Shown here: positions 29,055 through 39,142 of the stretch, in pieces
How the letters are laid out: the number at the start of each line of letters is the position of its first letter
Position numbering within the stretch: position 1 is the stretch's first letter
DNA from: CALDOK01 sp964481655
GTDB taxonomy: Bacteria; Myxococcota_A; UBA796; JAFGLY01
Direction of reading: 5' to 3'
Length of the DNA: 64,000 bases
NCBI GenBank assembly: GCA_964481655.1
Contig: CAYZVO010000008.1
Location: 13,009 to 77,008, forward strand
Notes under the pieces: generated by a model
Told to the model about the DNA's origin: nothing
Databases searched by the model: none
Seen by the model: the letters and a program-made list of their open reading frames with translations, nothing else
Translations under genes and position numbers: made by a program

Positions 29055-30593
29055 ATGTCAACGCGCCGGATCGCCGTTCCGATGAACCGCGTCGAGGGCG
29101 ACCTCGAGGTCCACGCCGAGCTGCGCGACGATCTCGTGGTCCGGGCCTGGTGCTCGGGCACCCTCTACCGGGGCTTCGAGACCCTGATGGTCGGCCGGGG
29201 CTCCCTGGACGGGCTGGTCATCACCCCCCGCATCTGCGGGATCTGCAGCACCTCCCACCTGCACGCCGCCGCGCTGGCTCTCGACCAGATCCACCACGCC
29301 CGGGTGCCCGCGGAAGGGCAGCGGGTGCGCAACGTGGCCCTGATGGCGGAGCACCTGCAGAGCGACCTGCGGCAGCACGCCCTGATGTTCTGCCCCGACA
29401 TGCTGCACCCCAGCTACGCCGACACGGCGCTGTACGACGCAGCGGTGGAGCGCTACGCCCCCAACGCGGGCCGGGTGACCCTCGAGGTGGTGCGCCGCAC
29501 CCGCCGCCTGCTGGACATCATCGCGATCCTGGGTGGGCAGTGGCCCCACTCGAACTTCATGGTCCCCGGGGGCGTGGTCTGCCTGCCCACCCAGGCGGAC
29601 CTGCAGCAGTGCCGGCTGCTGCTCGCCGAGTACCGGCGCTGGTACGAGGCGCAGGTGCTCGGTTGCTCCATCGAACGTTGGCACCAGCTGCGCGGGGTCG
29701 ACGAGCTGGACGCCTGGCTGGCCGAGCGGCCAGAGCACGCCAGCAGCGAGGTGGGCTTCCTGCTGCGCTGGGGCGCAGCCCACGACTGGGCCGAGCTGGG
29801 CGCCCACGACTGCAGTTTGATCTCCTACGGCTCTCTGGTGCTCCCCGGGGGATCCCAGGTGCGCGGTCGCAAGCGATCCTCGGTGCTCATGACCGGCGGC
29901 GTGGCCAGCAACGGGCACGTCCGCCCCCTGGTCCAGGCCGAGATCAGCGAGCACATCGCCTGCTCATGGTTCCAGGGCTACGAGGGCGGCCGCCACCCGT
30001 CCCGGGGCGTCACCATGCCCTACGCCACCGGGCTCGAGGGAGACCGCTACAGCTGGGCCAAGGCGCCCCGCTACCAGGACCGCCCCGCCGAGACCGGGGC
30101 CCTGGCCGAGCTGGTGGTGGGCGGGCACCCGCTGCTGCAGGACATGGTCGCCAGCCGGGGCTCCACGGTGCTCGCCCGCCAGCTCGCCCGGCTGGTGCGC
30201 GGCGCCGAGCTGCTCCCGGCCATGCAGACCTGGCTCGAGGAGATCGATCCGGGGGGTGAGTTCTACCGCTCCCCCGATCCCTACGACGGCGGCGAGGGCG
30301 TGGGCCTCACCCAGGCCTCCCGGGGCGCCCTGGGTCACTGGGTGCGCATCGAGGACGATCGCATCGCCCACTACCAGATCATCACCCCCACCGCCTGGAA
30401 CGCCTCCCCCCGGGACGCCAACGGGGTGCCGGGGCCCATGGAGACCGCCCTGGCGGGGACCCGACTGCCCGCGCCGGACGCCCCGGTCCAGCTGGGCCAC
30501 GTGGTGCGGTCCTTCGATCCCTGTCTGGTGTGCACGGTGCACACCCTGCAGCCCAGCGGCGCGACCCGCCGGCTCCGGCTGGGGGTGGGATGA
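29055..30593 (+). CDS. [NiFe] hydrogenase large (catalytic) subunit
   Basis: 512 residues, starting one base after the small-subunit stop. Nickel ligands are in the L1 motif TPRICGICSTSH (57-68) and the L2 motif DPCLVCTVH (488-496). A 16-residue extension after the final His is what a maturation protease removes, and such a protease is the next gene. The usual EVGPLAR-type motif reads ETGALAE, and the APRG canopy motif near the active site reads ASRGALGHW, so some second-sphere residues are unusual. It should oxidise or sense H2. No HypABCDEF genes are in the window, so cofactor assembly must come from elsewhere in the genome. Confidence 0.9.
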   Translation: MSTRRIAVPMNRVEGDLEVHAELRDDLVVRAWCSGTLYRGFETLMVGRGSLDGLVITPRICGICSTSHLHAAALALDQIHHARVPAEGQRVRNVALMAEHLQSDLRQHALMFCPDMLHPSYADTALYDAAVERYAPNAGRVTLEVVRRTRRLLDIIAILGGQWPHSNFMVPGGVVCLPTQADLQQCRLLLAEYRRWYEAQVLGCSIERWHQLRGVDELDAWLAERPEHASSEVGFLLRWGAAHDWAELGAHDCSLISYGSLVLPGGSQVRGRKRSSVLMTGGVASNGHVRPLVQAEISEHIACSWFQGYEGGRHPSRGVTMPYATGLEGDRYSWAKAPRYQDRPAETGALAELVVGGHPLLQDMVASRGSTVLARQLARLVRGAELLPAMQTWLEEIDPGGEFYRSPDPYDGGEGVGLTQASRGALGHWVRIEDDRIAHYQIITPTAWNASPRDANGVPGPMETALAGTRLPAPDAPVQLGHVVRSFDPCLVCTVHTLQPSGATRRLRLGVG

Positions 30594-31002
30594 CCCGCAT
30601 CCTCTGCGTCGGCAACCGCCTGGTCGAGGCGGACAGCGCCGGGTTGGCGGTGCACGACGCCCTGGCGGCGCGGTCCCTGCCCCCGGGCGTGGAGCTGGTG
30701 GACGGGGGCCTCGGCGGGCTGCGGCTGCTGTCCCTGCTGGACGGCGCCGGGCGCGTGGTGCTGGTGGACACGGTCTCGGGCTTCACCGACGCCGGCGGGG
30801 TGGTCCAGCTGGCCCGCGAGCAGCTGGCGGCCCCTGAGCGCTGCGATCACGACAGCGGGCTGGCCTGGCTGCTGGCCCAGCTGCCCCGGCTCTGCGAGCG
30901 CGACGTCCCGGAGCTCTCCATCGTGGGCCTCGAGGCGCCCGCGGACGCCGACACCGTCGCCCGGGCGACCGCCCTGTGCCTGAGGCTGGTGGGAGGGGAG
31001 GC

Positions 31003-31006
<4 letters not shown>
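30590..31006 (+). CDS. Hydrogenase maturation protease (HyaD/HybD family)
   Basis: 138 residues, a little shorter than the usual 150-165. ATGA overlap with the large subunit. The N-terminal ILCVGNRLVEADSAG replaces the typical GNxLxxDDGxG motif, and VVLVDTVSG and CDHDSGLAWLL carry the Asp and His expected to bind nickel. It should clip the C-terminal tail of the large subunit after nickel insertion. The acidic first motif is degenerate, so activity is likely but not certain. Confidence 0.8.
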
Positions 31007-32807
<1,801 letters not shown>

Positions 32808-32811
<4 letters not shown>

Positions 32812-33671
32812 CCGCCGAGCTGCATGCAGTTGGCTTGCTGGAAGGCCAGCGCCTCCTGCTCGAGCCGGGGGTGGGGCAGGGCGTGGGTGCGCTCCCCCAG
32901 CCTGGCCCAGCGCTGGACCAGGTCGTCTCCGGGGCGGCAGATGATGCTCGTCTGTGCGGGGTCCTCGAGGGCCTGCTCCAGGTGCTGTGCCCAGCGCTGG
33001 GCCCCGGCCTCGACGCAGCGGTCCCTGTGCACATCGGGCAGCCCCTCGCAGACCTCGAGATCGAGGGGGTGCATCCCGCCCAGGCCCGCCTGGTAGAAGC
33101 GCAGCCAGTAGCGGTAGCTGTGGTCCTCGCCCTCGTCCAGCAGCACGGCCCACTCGTCGTGCAGCTCGGTGGCCTCGGGCAGGGCCTCGGCGAAGCCGTC
33201 GGGTCCGTATCGGTTGACCAGCCGCTTGAGCTGGCCCTGCCACAGGTGCTGGCGGCAGTCATCGCGGAAGCGGGTCGCGCGATCGCAGTAGCTCACCGCG
33301 CGCTGCTTGCTCTTGCGGCGGACCAGCTCGGCGGCCTCGAACCAACACTCCTCCCGCCAGATGCCCTTGGGCACCATGGGGCAGAGCAGCTCGGGATCGC
33401 CGTCGGAGTTGGTGGTCGCGTGGCGGATGACCACCAGAGCGCAGTCGCCGGCCAGGTCGGGGTCCGTCAGCGTCAGGCATTCGTCCAGGCGAGGCCCCGC
33501 GTCCTCGGCGGGCCCGACCAGGGCAGACGCGTAGCGGTCCATCTGGGCGCTGAGGCTCATGCCCTGGGGCTCGGGCTCCGTGGAGCAGGTGCAGCCGGCG
33601 GCGAGGGCGAGGGCGATGGTGGCGCGGCTGGGGATGGCGGGCGGCCTCGGGCTGGGGAATGATGGCTGCAT
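32808..33671 (-). CDS. Unknown lipoprotein
   Basis: 287 residues. Start at ATG 33671 gives the signal PSRATIALALAAGCTC, with Cys in a lipobox. The mature protein is helical and holds about ten scattered Cys (LDECLTLT, GDCALVV, REECWFEA, VSYCDRATRFRDDCRQ, LEVCEGLPDVHRDRC). I do not recognise a family; periodic Cys and Asp-Arg-Cys motifs suggest a disulfide-stapled helical repeat. Tail-to-tail stop overlap with the kinase gene (CTAG). Confidence 0.65.
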
Positions 33672-33756
33672 AGCGCGTCCTCGTCGGCCCTGTCGTGGCT
33701 CGGTTTGGCCCTGGCCACCGCCGACGATAGGGCCAACGAACCATGCAGGAGGTTCC

Positions 33757-34596
33757 ATGCGTGCTCCCATCGTCTTCGCCCTGTGCGCCCTCGCAGCCTC
33801 GGGATCGGCCCTCGCGGACGACTTCCGTCCCAAGAAGGCCAGCCCCGAGGAGCTGGTGGCCTGCCTCGAGCGCCCCAGCGCCGAGATCCGGATCGAGTGC
33901 ATCGAGTACCTCGCCGACCGGGGGCTCGTGGAGCACCAGGACGCCCTGGTACAGGCCTCGATGCTGGATCAGGCCCCCAAGGTTCGCCTCGCGGCCTTGA
34001 AGGGGCTGCGGGAGCTCGAGGCCCCCGGCCTGGCCCAGGCCGCATCGACCATGGCCCTGTCGGACGCGGCCACCTCGAACCGCGCCCACGCCCTGGGGGT
34101 GATCGAGAAGGAGCTGGGCGACGAGTCCGCTTCGGTTGTGGTCAAGGCCATGGCCGACGCCGACGCCACCATCGCCCGCAAGGCGGTGATCATCGTGGGC
34201 AAGCGCGGCTTCTCCGAGGGTGAGCCCTGGCTGCTCGAGCACGGCACCCAGCACAGCGAGCCCGCGGTGGTGGAGCAGGCCTGGAAGAGCCTCACCCGCC
34301 TGGGCAACCCCGATCTGCGGCCGAAGGTCCACCAGGCCCTGGCGAACGGCAGCGAGTCGGTGCGCAAGGCCGTCGCCCGGGCCATGCGCGACACCATCCT
34401 GCCCATCGATCGCGACGCCCTCATCGGGGCCCTGGACGACAGCAACTCCCACGTGGCCCGGGACGCCGCCAAGGCGCTGGTCGCCCTCGGGGACGCCTCG
34501 GTGGCCCCGATCCTGCGGGAGAAGGCCGCCAGCGCGGTCGAGGACTCCGTGCGGGGCGACTTCGAGAAGAGCGCCGCCAAGCTCGAGGCCCAGTAG
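33757..34596 (+). CDS. Exported HEAT-repeat protein
   Basis: 279 residues, start after AGGAGG. Signal peptide FALCALAASGSALA-DD. The rest is built from HEAT-like helical pairs (IECIEYLADRGLV, VRLAALKGLRELEAPGLA, VRKAVARAMRDTI, HVARDAAKALVALGD). Such repeats make protein-binding solenoids. Acts in the periplasm or outside; partner unknown. Divergent from the lipoprotein gene. Confidence 0.8.
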   Translation: MRAPIVFALCALAASGSALADDFRPKKASPEELVACLERPSAEIRIECIEYLADRGLVEHQDALVQASMLDQAPKVRLAALKGLRELEAPGLAQAASTMALSDAATSNRAHALGVIEKELGDESASVVVKAMADADATIARKAVIIVGKRGFSEGEPWLLEHGTQHSEPAVVEQAWKSLTRLGNPDLRPKVHQALANGSESVRKAVARAMRDTILPIDRDALIGALDDSNSHVARDAAKALVALGDASVAPILREKAASAVEDSVRGDFEKSAAKLEAQ

Positions 34597-34621
34597 CGCC
34601 GACGGGGGGTGAGCACCGCTA

Positions 34622-34639
34622 CCGGCACCCCGGTGTCGG
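34622..34639 (+). terminator. Short hairpin after the HEAT-repeat gene
   Basis: CCGGCACC-CC-GGTGTCGG can form an eight-pair stem with one G-U pair, 25 bases after the stop. There is no T run, so rho-independent termination is doubtful. Confidence 0.25.
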
Positions 34640-34705
34640 GTCCGGGTGCTGGGAGCCGGGCTTGACCCCCGGCGAGGCCTGCGCAGCTTGAGCGCGGAGG
34701 TCGAC

Positions 34706-35419
34706 ATGACGAAGCAACGACCCGTCGCCGTGGTGACCGGCGGCAACCGCGGCCTTGGGCTGCAGACCTGTCGAGAGCTTGCCCAGCGGGGCTACGCGGT
34801 GGTGCTCACCGCCCGGGACGCCGAGCGCGGCCAGGACGCCGCGTCTGCGCTGCGCGACGAGGGGCTGGATGTGTCGAGCGCCGTGCTGGACGTGACCAGC
34901 CCGGCGGACGCCGCCAGCCTCGCCGCCCGGCTCGAGGGTGAGTTCGGTCAGGTGGACGTGCTGGTGAACAACGCCGGCGTGTTCCTCGAGGCGACGGCAG
35001 ACGGCTCGGCTCCTGGCCTCGAGGTGGAGCCCCGGCTGGTGTGCGAGACCTTCGAGACCAACACCATCGGCCCCCTGCGGGTGGCCCAGGCCATCGCGCC
35101 CCTGATCCCCAGCGGTGGTCGCATCGTCAACGTCTCCTCGGGCATGGGGCAGCTGAGTGACATGCAAGGCGCCTACGCCGGCTACCGCCTGTCCAAGGCC
35201 GCACTGAACGCCCTGACCCGGGTGCTGGCGGCGGAGCTGTCCGAGCGCGGCGTGCTGGTCAACGCCGTCTGCCCGGGCTGGGTGAAGACCGACATGGGCG
35301 GCGCCAACGCAACCCGCACCCTCGAGCAGGGCGCCTTCGGCATCGTGGCCATGGCCACCCTGCCCCCCGACGGCCCCAGCGGTGGCTTCTTCCGCGACGC
35401 CGAGCCCATCCCCTGGTAG
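34706..35419 (+). CDS. Short-chain dehydrogenase/reductase (carbonyl-reductase-like)
   Basis: 237 residues, start after GCGGAGG. Classical SDR features: cofactor motif VVTGGNRGLG (TGxxxGxG), NNAG, the catalytic Ser in NVSSGMGQL, and YxxxK in YRLSK. The Arg following the TGG motif and the ARD after strand 2 suggest NADP. Overall closest in style to carbonyl reductases acting on aldehydes or quinones; substrate unknown. The peroxiredoxin gene follows 19 bases later on the same strand, so a joint detoxification operon is plausible. Confidence 0.88.
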   Translation: MTKQRPVAVVTGGNRGLGLQTCRELAQRGYAVVLTARDAERGQDAASALRDEGLDVSSAVLDVTSPADAASLAARLEGEFGQVDVLVNNAGVFLEATADGSAPGLEVEPRLVCETFETNTIGPLRVAQAIAPLIPSGGRIVNVSSGMGQLSDMQGAYAGYRLSKAALNALTRVLAAELSERGVLVNAVCPGWVKTDMGGANATRTLEQGAFGIVAMATLPPDGPSGGFFRDAEPIPW

Positions 35420-35438
35420 CCTCACTGCGGAGGACCCC

Positions 35439-36005
35439 ATGCGCACGCTCTCGCTGGCTTCTTGCCTGATCCTCGCCGCCTGCTCAGCCTCGGCCGAGCA
35501 GTCCACCCCCGCGGTGGCCCCCGACGGCACCGCGCTGCACGGCGGGACCCCCGTCGACGGCCTGGCGGTGCCGGACTTCGCGGTGACCGATCATCTCGGC
35601 AACGTCCGCGGTCCCCAGGACCTCCAGGGTCGGCCCCACGTCCTGTGGTTCTACCCGATGGCCGGGACCCCTGGCTGAACCAAGGAGGGTTGCGGGTACC
35701 GCGACCTCTTCGACCAGTTCGAGGCCATCGACGTGGGCATCGTGGGCGTGAGCTTCAACAAGCCCGCCAAGAACGCCGACTGGGCCCGCGCCGAGGGCTA
35801 CCAGTTCCCCCTGTGGACCGACGACGACAAGGCCCTGGCCCTGCACTACGGCGCCGTGGGCAGCAAGCTGGGCCCCATCCCCGGCCGCATCACCGTCATC
35901 CTCGACGCCACCGGCGCCCAGGTCCTGCGCTACGACGATGTGGACGTGGGGACCCACCCAGCGGACGTGCTCGAGGACTGCAAGCGCCTGTTCGCTACCC
36001 CCTGA
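35439..36005 (+). CDS. Selenocysteine-containing PrxQ/BCP-type peroxiredoxin lipoprotein (TGA read as Sec)
   Basis: 188 residues if the in-frame TGA at 35676-35678 is read as selenocysteine (residue 80). The frame continues unchanged on both sides of it: VLWFYPMAGTPG-U-TKEGCGYRDLF matches the BCP/PrxQ active site TPGCTxExCxFRD, with U at the peroxidatic Cys and resolving Cys85 five residues on. A stop in exactly that codon, followed by a SECIS-like hairpin (35685-35708), is hard to explain otherwise. The N-terminus CLILAACSASA is a lipoprotein signal, so the enzyme would reduce peroxides in the periplasm. Start after GCGGAGG. The 3' end overlaps gloB by 11 bases. selA, selB, selC and selD are not in the window. 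Confidence 0.8.
35685..35708 (+). promoter_or_regulatory. Candidate bacterial SECIS hairpin
   Basis: Starting six bases after the TGA, GAGG(G)TTGCGG pairs with CCGCGACCTC (ten pairs, one bulged G, one G-U) around a small loop at 35696-35698. The loop begins with G followed by U in RNA, and 17 bases separate it from the TGA, inside the 16-37 range usual for bacterial SECIS elements. Pairing was checked by hand only. Confidence 0.65.
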
Positions 36006-36762
36006 ACCGGTCCTTCCGCCCACGGATCTCGGCGAAGACCTCGGCGGGTGAACGCCCCTCCAGCCCCAGCGCCTCCACCATGGCCGGCTCGTCGCAGCGC
36101 AGGAAGGGGTTGAGCGCGGCCTGCTCGCCCATGGGGGTGGGGAGGGTGGGCTCGCCGCGCTGGCGGCGGGCGGTGCAGCGGGCCTCGACGGCGGCCAGGC
36201 CGGGGTCGTCGGGGAGCGAGTGGCGGGCGAAGCGCAGGTTGGCGGCGGTGTACTCGTGGCCGCAGCACAGGCGGGTGGTCGGCGGGAGGGATCGCAGGCG
36301 GCTCAGGCTGGTCCACATCTGGTCCGGCGTGCCCTCGAAGACCCGGCCGCAGCCGTAGGCGAAGAGCACGTCGCCGGCGAAGATGCAGTCGCCGACCTGG
36401 TAGGCGATGTGGCCGCGGGTGTGCCCCGGCACGGCCAGCACCCTGGCGCTGTGCGGTCCCAGCTCCAGCTCGTCGCCGTCGCCGAGCGCTCTGTCCAGGG
36501 TGGGGAGGCGGTGGCGGTCCTCGGCGGCCCCCAGCACGGCGGCGCCGTGGCGGCTGGCCAGGACGGCGGCGCCCCCGATGTGATCGCCGTGGTGGTGGGT
36601 CAGCAGGATCCAGCGCAGCCGGAGCCCGGCCTGCTCGAGCCAGCGATGGACAGGGCCCGCCTGGCCCGGATCGACCACGGCGGCCTCTCCCTGGCCGGTC
36701 GCGATGCCCCAGGCGTAGTTGTCGTCGAAGCAGGGGATGGCGAAGGTCGGCAGGGAGATCAC
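35995..36762 (-). CDS. gloB: Hydroxyacylglutathione hydrolase (glyoxalase II)
   Basis: 255 residues from a GTG start that overlaps the stop of the upstream gene (GTGA). Metallo-beta-lactamase fold with the binuclear metal motif LTHHHGDHIGG, then VPGHTRGHIAY and CIFAGDVLF. The C-terminus has the HAGH substrate domain (CGHEYTAANLRFA, LNPFLRCDEPA), which marks true glyoxalase II rather than a generic hydrolase. It splits S-lactoylglutathione to lactate and glutathione in the cytoplasm. In an operon with a metallophosphoesterase. Confidence 0.92.
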   Translation of the reverse strand: MISLPTFAIPCFDDNYAWGIATGQGEAAVVDPGQAGPVHRWLEQAGLRLRWILLTHHHGDHIGGAAVLASRHGAAVLGAAEDRHRLPTLDRALGDGDELELGPHSARVLAVPGHTRGHIAYQVGDCIFAGDVLFAYGCGRVFEGTPDQMWTSLSRLRSLPPTTRLCCGHEYTAANLRFARHSLPDDPGLAAVEARCTARRQRGEPTLPTPMGEQAALNPFLRCDEPAMVEALGLEGRSPAEVFAEIRGRKDRFRG

Positions 36763-37970
36763 GCGGGCTCCGGGGCGCGGGTGAGGGTGATGACCACGAT
36801 CTCGGGGGGCACGCCCAGCCGCACTGGCAGGTAGGCCATGCCCACCCCGCGGGAGACGATCACGGGACAATGGGGTCCCTTGCAGATGCCACCGGCGTAC
36901 CACTGGCCGTAGCGCGAGGGGATCTTGGGGGTGCCCTTGCCCGGCACCCAGACCTGGCCGCCGTGGGTGTGGCCGGCGATGATCAGGTCCACCCGGAGGT
37001 CCTCGGGCAGGTACTCGGCGTAGTCCGGGTTGTGGGACAGCACGACGCGGGGGGTGTCCGGGTCCACGCCCTGCAGCGAGGCGGCGGCGGGGTGCTCGTC
37101 CTCCCACAGGTCGCCGAAGCCCGCCAGGACGAAGCGGTCCGGCCCGGGCTCGTCGTGGGCACCGTCGGGGCCGAGGTAGACGTGCTGCCGGTCCAGGGGG
37201 CGCACGCCGTTGGCGCGCAGGGCCTCGAGACAGGCCTCGGGTCCGGCCCAGTGGTCGTGGTTGCCCAGCACCGAGAAGCGGCCGAGGGGCGCCTCGGTGG
37301 TGCCCAGCACTCCGATGCCGTCGGGGATGGCGTTGACGGTGCGGTGCACGTAGTCGCCGGTCAACGCGATGAGATCCGGCTCGAGGGAGTTGGCCAGGTC
37401 CACCGCCCGGCGCAGGTAGGTCAGGGGCACGTAGGGGCCGTAGTGGGTGTCGGACAGCTGCACGATGCGCAGGCCGTCGGCCCACGCGGGCAGGCCTCGG
37501 ATGGGCATGGAGTAGCGCCGCACCTGCAAGCGCCGGGGCTCGATGAGCACCCCCCAGGTGCCGAAGCCGATGGCGCTGAGCACCCCAGCGCCCAGCAGTC
37601 CGGTGCCGATGGTGGCCAGCGCGTCGCGACGGCCGGGCTGCTCGGGCTCAGCCGAGGGGAGCGGCAGGTGACGCCAGAGCTTCACCGCGCCCCAGGCCAG
37701 CAGCCCGAGGGCCACCGCGGTGACCGCTGCGGCCGCGGGTGGGTTCTGGTCGGGGACGTGGTGGTGGGCCAGGGGGTAGATCAGCAGCACCAGCCGCTGG
37801 GCCGGCAGGGTGATCCAGTAGGCCAGGCGGTACAGGGTGTGGCCGATGGGTTGCAGCGCAGCGGGCAGCCACAGCTCGTTGCCTTGCACCAGCGCCAGGC
37901 CCAGCAGCACCCCGGCCAGGAGTGCGGCGATGGTGATCGCGATGGGGGTGCGTGGGACGCGTCGTGCCAT
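36759..37970 (-). CDS. Membrane-anchored metallophosphoesterase
   Basis: 403 residues. Four N-terminal membrane helices (IAITIAALLAGVLLGLAL, LYRLAYWITLPAQRLVLLIY, AAAAVTAVALGLLAWG, GTGLLGAGVLSAIGFGTWG) are followed by a calcineurin-like domain with all metal motifs: QLSDTHYG, LTGDYVH, VLGNHDHW and IIAGHTHGGQ. This is the YaeI/YkuE-type layout, predicted to act at the membrane on a phospholipid-like phosphodiester or pyrophosphate; the substrate is not known. First gene of the gloB operon, divergent from a histidine kinase gene. Confidence 0.88.
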   Translation of the reverse strand: MARRVPRTPIAITIAALLAGVLLGLALVQGNELWLPAALQPIGHTLYRLAYWITLPAQRLVLLIYPLAHHHVPDQNPPAAAAVTAVALGLLAWGAVKLWRHLPLPSAEPEQPGRRDALATIGTGLLGAGVLSAIGFGTWGVLIEPRRLQVRRYSMPIRGLPAWADGLRIVQLSDTHYGPYVPLTYLRRAVDLANSLEPDLIALTGDYVHRTVNAIPDGIGVLGTTEAPLGRFSVLGNHDHWAGPEACLEALRANGVRPLDRQHVYLGPDGAHDEPGPDRFVLAGFGDLWEDEHPAAASLQGVDPDTPRVVLSHNPDYAEYLPEDLRVDLIIAGHTHGGQVWVPGKGTPKIPSRYGQWYAGGICKGPHCPVIVSRGVGMAYLPVRLGVPPEIVVITLTRAPEPA

Positions 37971-37976
37971 GCACTG

Positions 37977-37982
37977 TTCTTA
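37977..37982 (-). promoter_or_regulatory. -10-like element TAAGAA, six bases before the metallophosphoesterase start
   Basis: On the minus strand GGTAAGAA then CAGTGC then ATG at 37970. No Shine-Dalgarno sequence. Same spacing as the other leaderless candidates. Confidence 0.35.
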
Positions 37983-38038
37983 CCTTGCGTGCCCGCTGCC
38001 TGTCGCCATACGTGGGCATCCTCGGCGGTGAAGCTCCC

Positions 38039-39139
38039 ATGGCCCCTCTGGCCCTACCCCACGTGCGCGTGCTCCTGGTCTCTCCTGTGGACGGAGACGC
38101 CGAGGCCACCACCGCGCTGCTCGACGCCCACGAGCCGTCCCCCCATCGGGTGGTGCGGGTGCGCGACGCGGCGGCGGCGCTGACCGCCCTGGGCCAGGCG
38201 GAGGTCGACGTGGTGCTGCTCGACGCCGGCGTGGAGCGCGACCTCGGCCACACGCTGGTCGGCGAGGCTCGCCAGCAGGGCTTCGCGGGTGCCTTCGTGG
38301 TGCTCGCCAACACTCCGGATCGGGACGTCGATCTGGCCTCCATGCACGCCGGGGCGGCCGACTTCCTGGTGCGCGACCGCATCGACGCCCAGCGCCTCGA
38401 GCGCTCCCTGCGCTACGCGGCGGAGCACGCCCGGGTCAAGGCGGAGCTCGAGCGCTCGAACGCCGAGCTCGAGCGCTTCGCCGCCGCGGTCTCCCACGAC
38501 CTGCGGCAGCCCCTGCACCTGGTCTCCGGCTACGCCGACCTGCTCGCCGTCTGCTGCGAAGGTCAGCTCCCGGGCGACGCTCAGCACGCCCTGCGGCAGA
38601 TCGTCTTCGGCGCCGAGCGCATGAACGAGCTCATCGAGGACATGCTGGTCTACGCCAGGCTCTGCCGCGGCAAGCGCGCGGTGGAGCCGGTGGACATCTC
38701 CTTCGTGCTGGAGCTGGTGGAGCGCGAGCTGGCCGACGCCATCCGGAGCTCCGGTGCCGTCATCGAGCGCGGCATGCTCCCGGTGGTCCAGGGCTACAAG
38801 CCCCTGATCGAGCAGCTGCTGCGCAACCTGGTGAGCAACGCCATCAAGTTCTCCGGGCCCAGCACGCCGCGGGTCTCCGTGGGGGCCGAGTCCCGGGGCG
38901 ACGACTGGCTGTTCTGGGTCCGGGATCAGGGCCCCGGCATCCCGGCGGCCTACCAGGACTGCCTCTTCGAGATGTTCACCCGGGGACCCCAGCGCGACGA
39001 GGTGCCCGGCACGGGCATCGGGTTGGCGGTCTGTGAGAAGGCCGTGCTCGACCACGGCGGGCGCATCTGGGTGGAGTCCGCCCCCGGCGCGGGGGCCACG
39101 TTCTGGTTCACCCTGCCCCGGCGCAACGGGCAGCGCTGA
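38039..39139 (+). CDS. Histidine kinase with N-terminal receiver domain
   Basis: 366 residues. The N-terminal receiver-like domain (about 1-125: VRVLLVSPVDGDAEATTALL, VDVVLLDAGVERDLG) keeps the phospho-acceptor Asp. A short coiled linker leads to HisKA (AAVSHDLRQPLHLVSGYADLL) and HATPase (NLVSNAIKFSG, VRDQGPGIP, GTGIGLAVC) of the bacteriophytochrome-like class. No membrane helix: a soluble phosphorelay member that would be driven by another kinase. Followed after three bases by an amidohydrolase gene. Start chosen at ATG 38039 because the upstream in-frame codons overlap the divergent gene. Confidence 0.88.
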   Translation: MAPLALPHVRVLLVSPVDGDAEATTALLDAHEPSPHRVVRVRDAAAALTALGQAEVDVVLLDAGVERDLGHTLVGEARQQGFAGAFVVLANTPDRDVDLASMHAGAADFLVRDRIDAQRLERSLRYAAEHARVKAELERSNAELERFAAAVSHDLRQPLHLVSGYADLLAVCCEGQLPGDAQHALRQIVFGAERMNELIEDMLVYARLCRGKRAVEPVDISFVLELVERELADAIRSSGAVIERGMLPVVQGYKPLIEQLLRNLVSNAIKFSGPSTPRVSVGAESRGDDWLFWVRDQGPGIPAAYQDCLFEMFTRGPQRDEVPGTGIGLAVCEKAVLDHGGRIWVESAPGAGATFWFTLPRRNGQR

Positions 39140-39142
39140 TCC

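Noticed and set aside
28115..30593. Ordinary energy-conserving uptake hydrogenase.
   Set aside because: Not excluded, but no electron acceptor or membrane anchor gene follows and the operon continues straight into a kinase, so a sensory role fits better.
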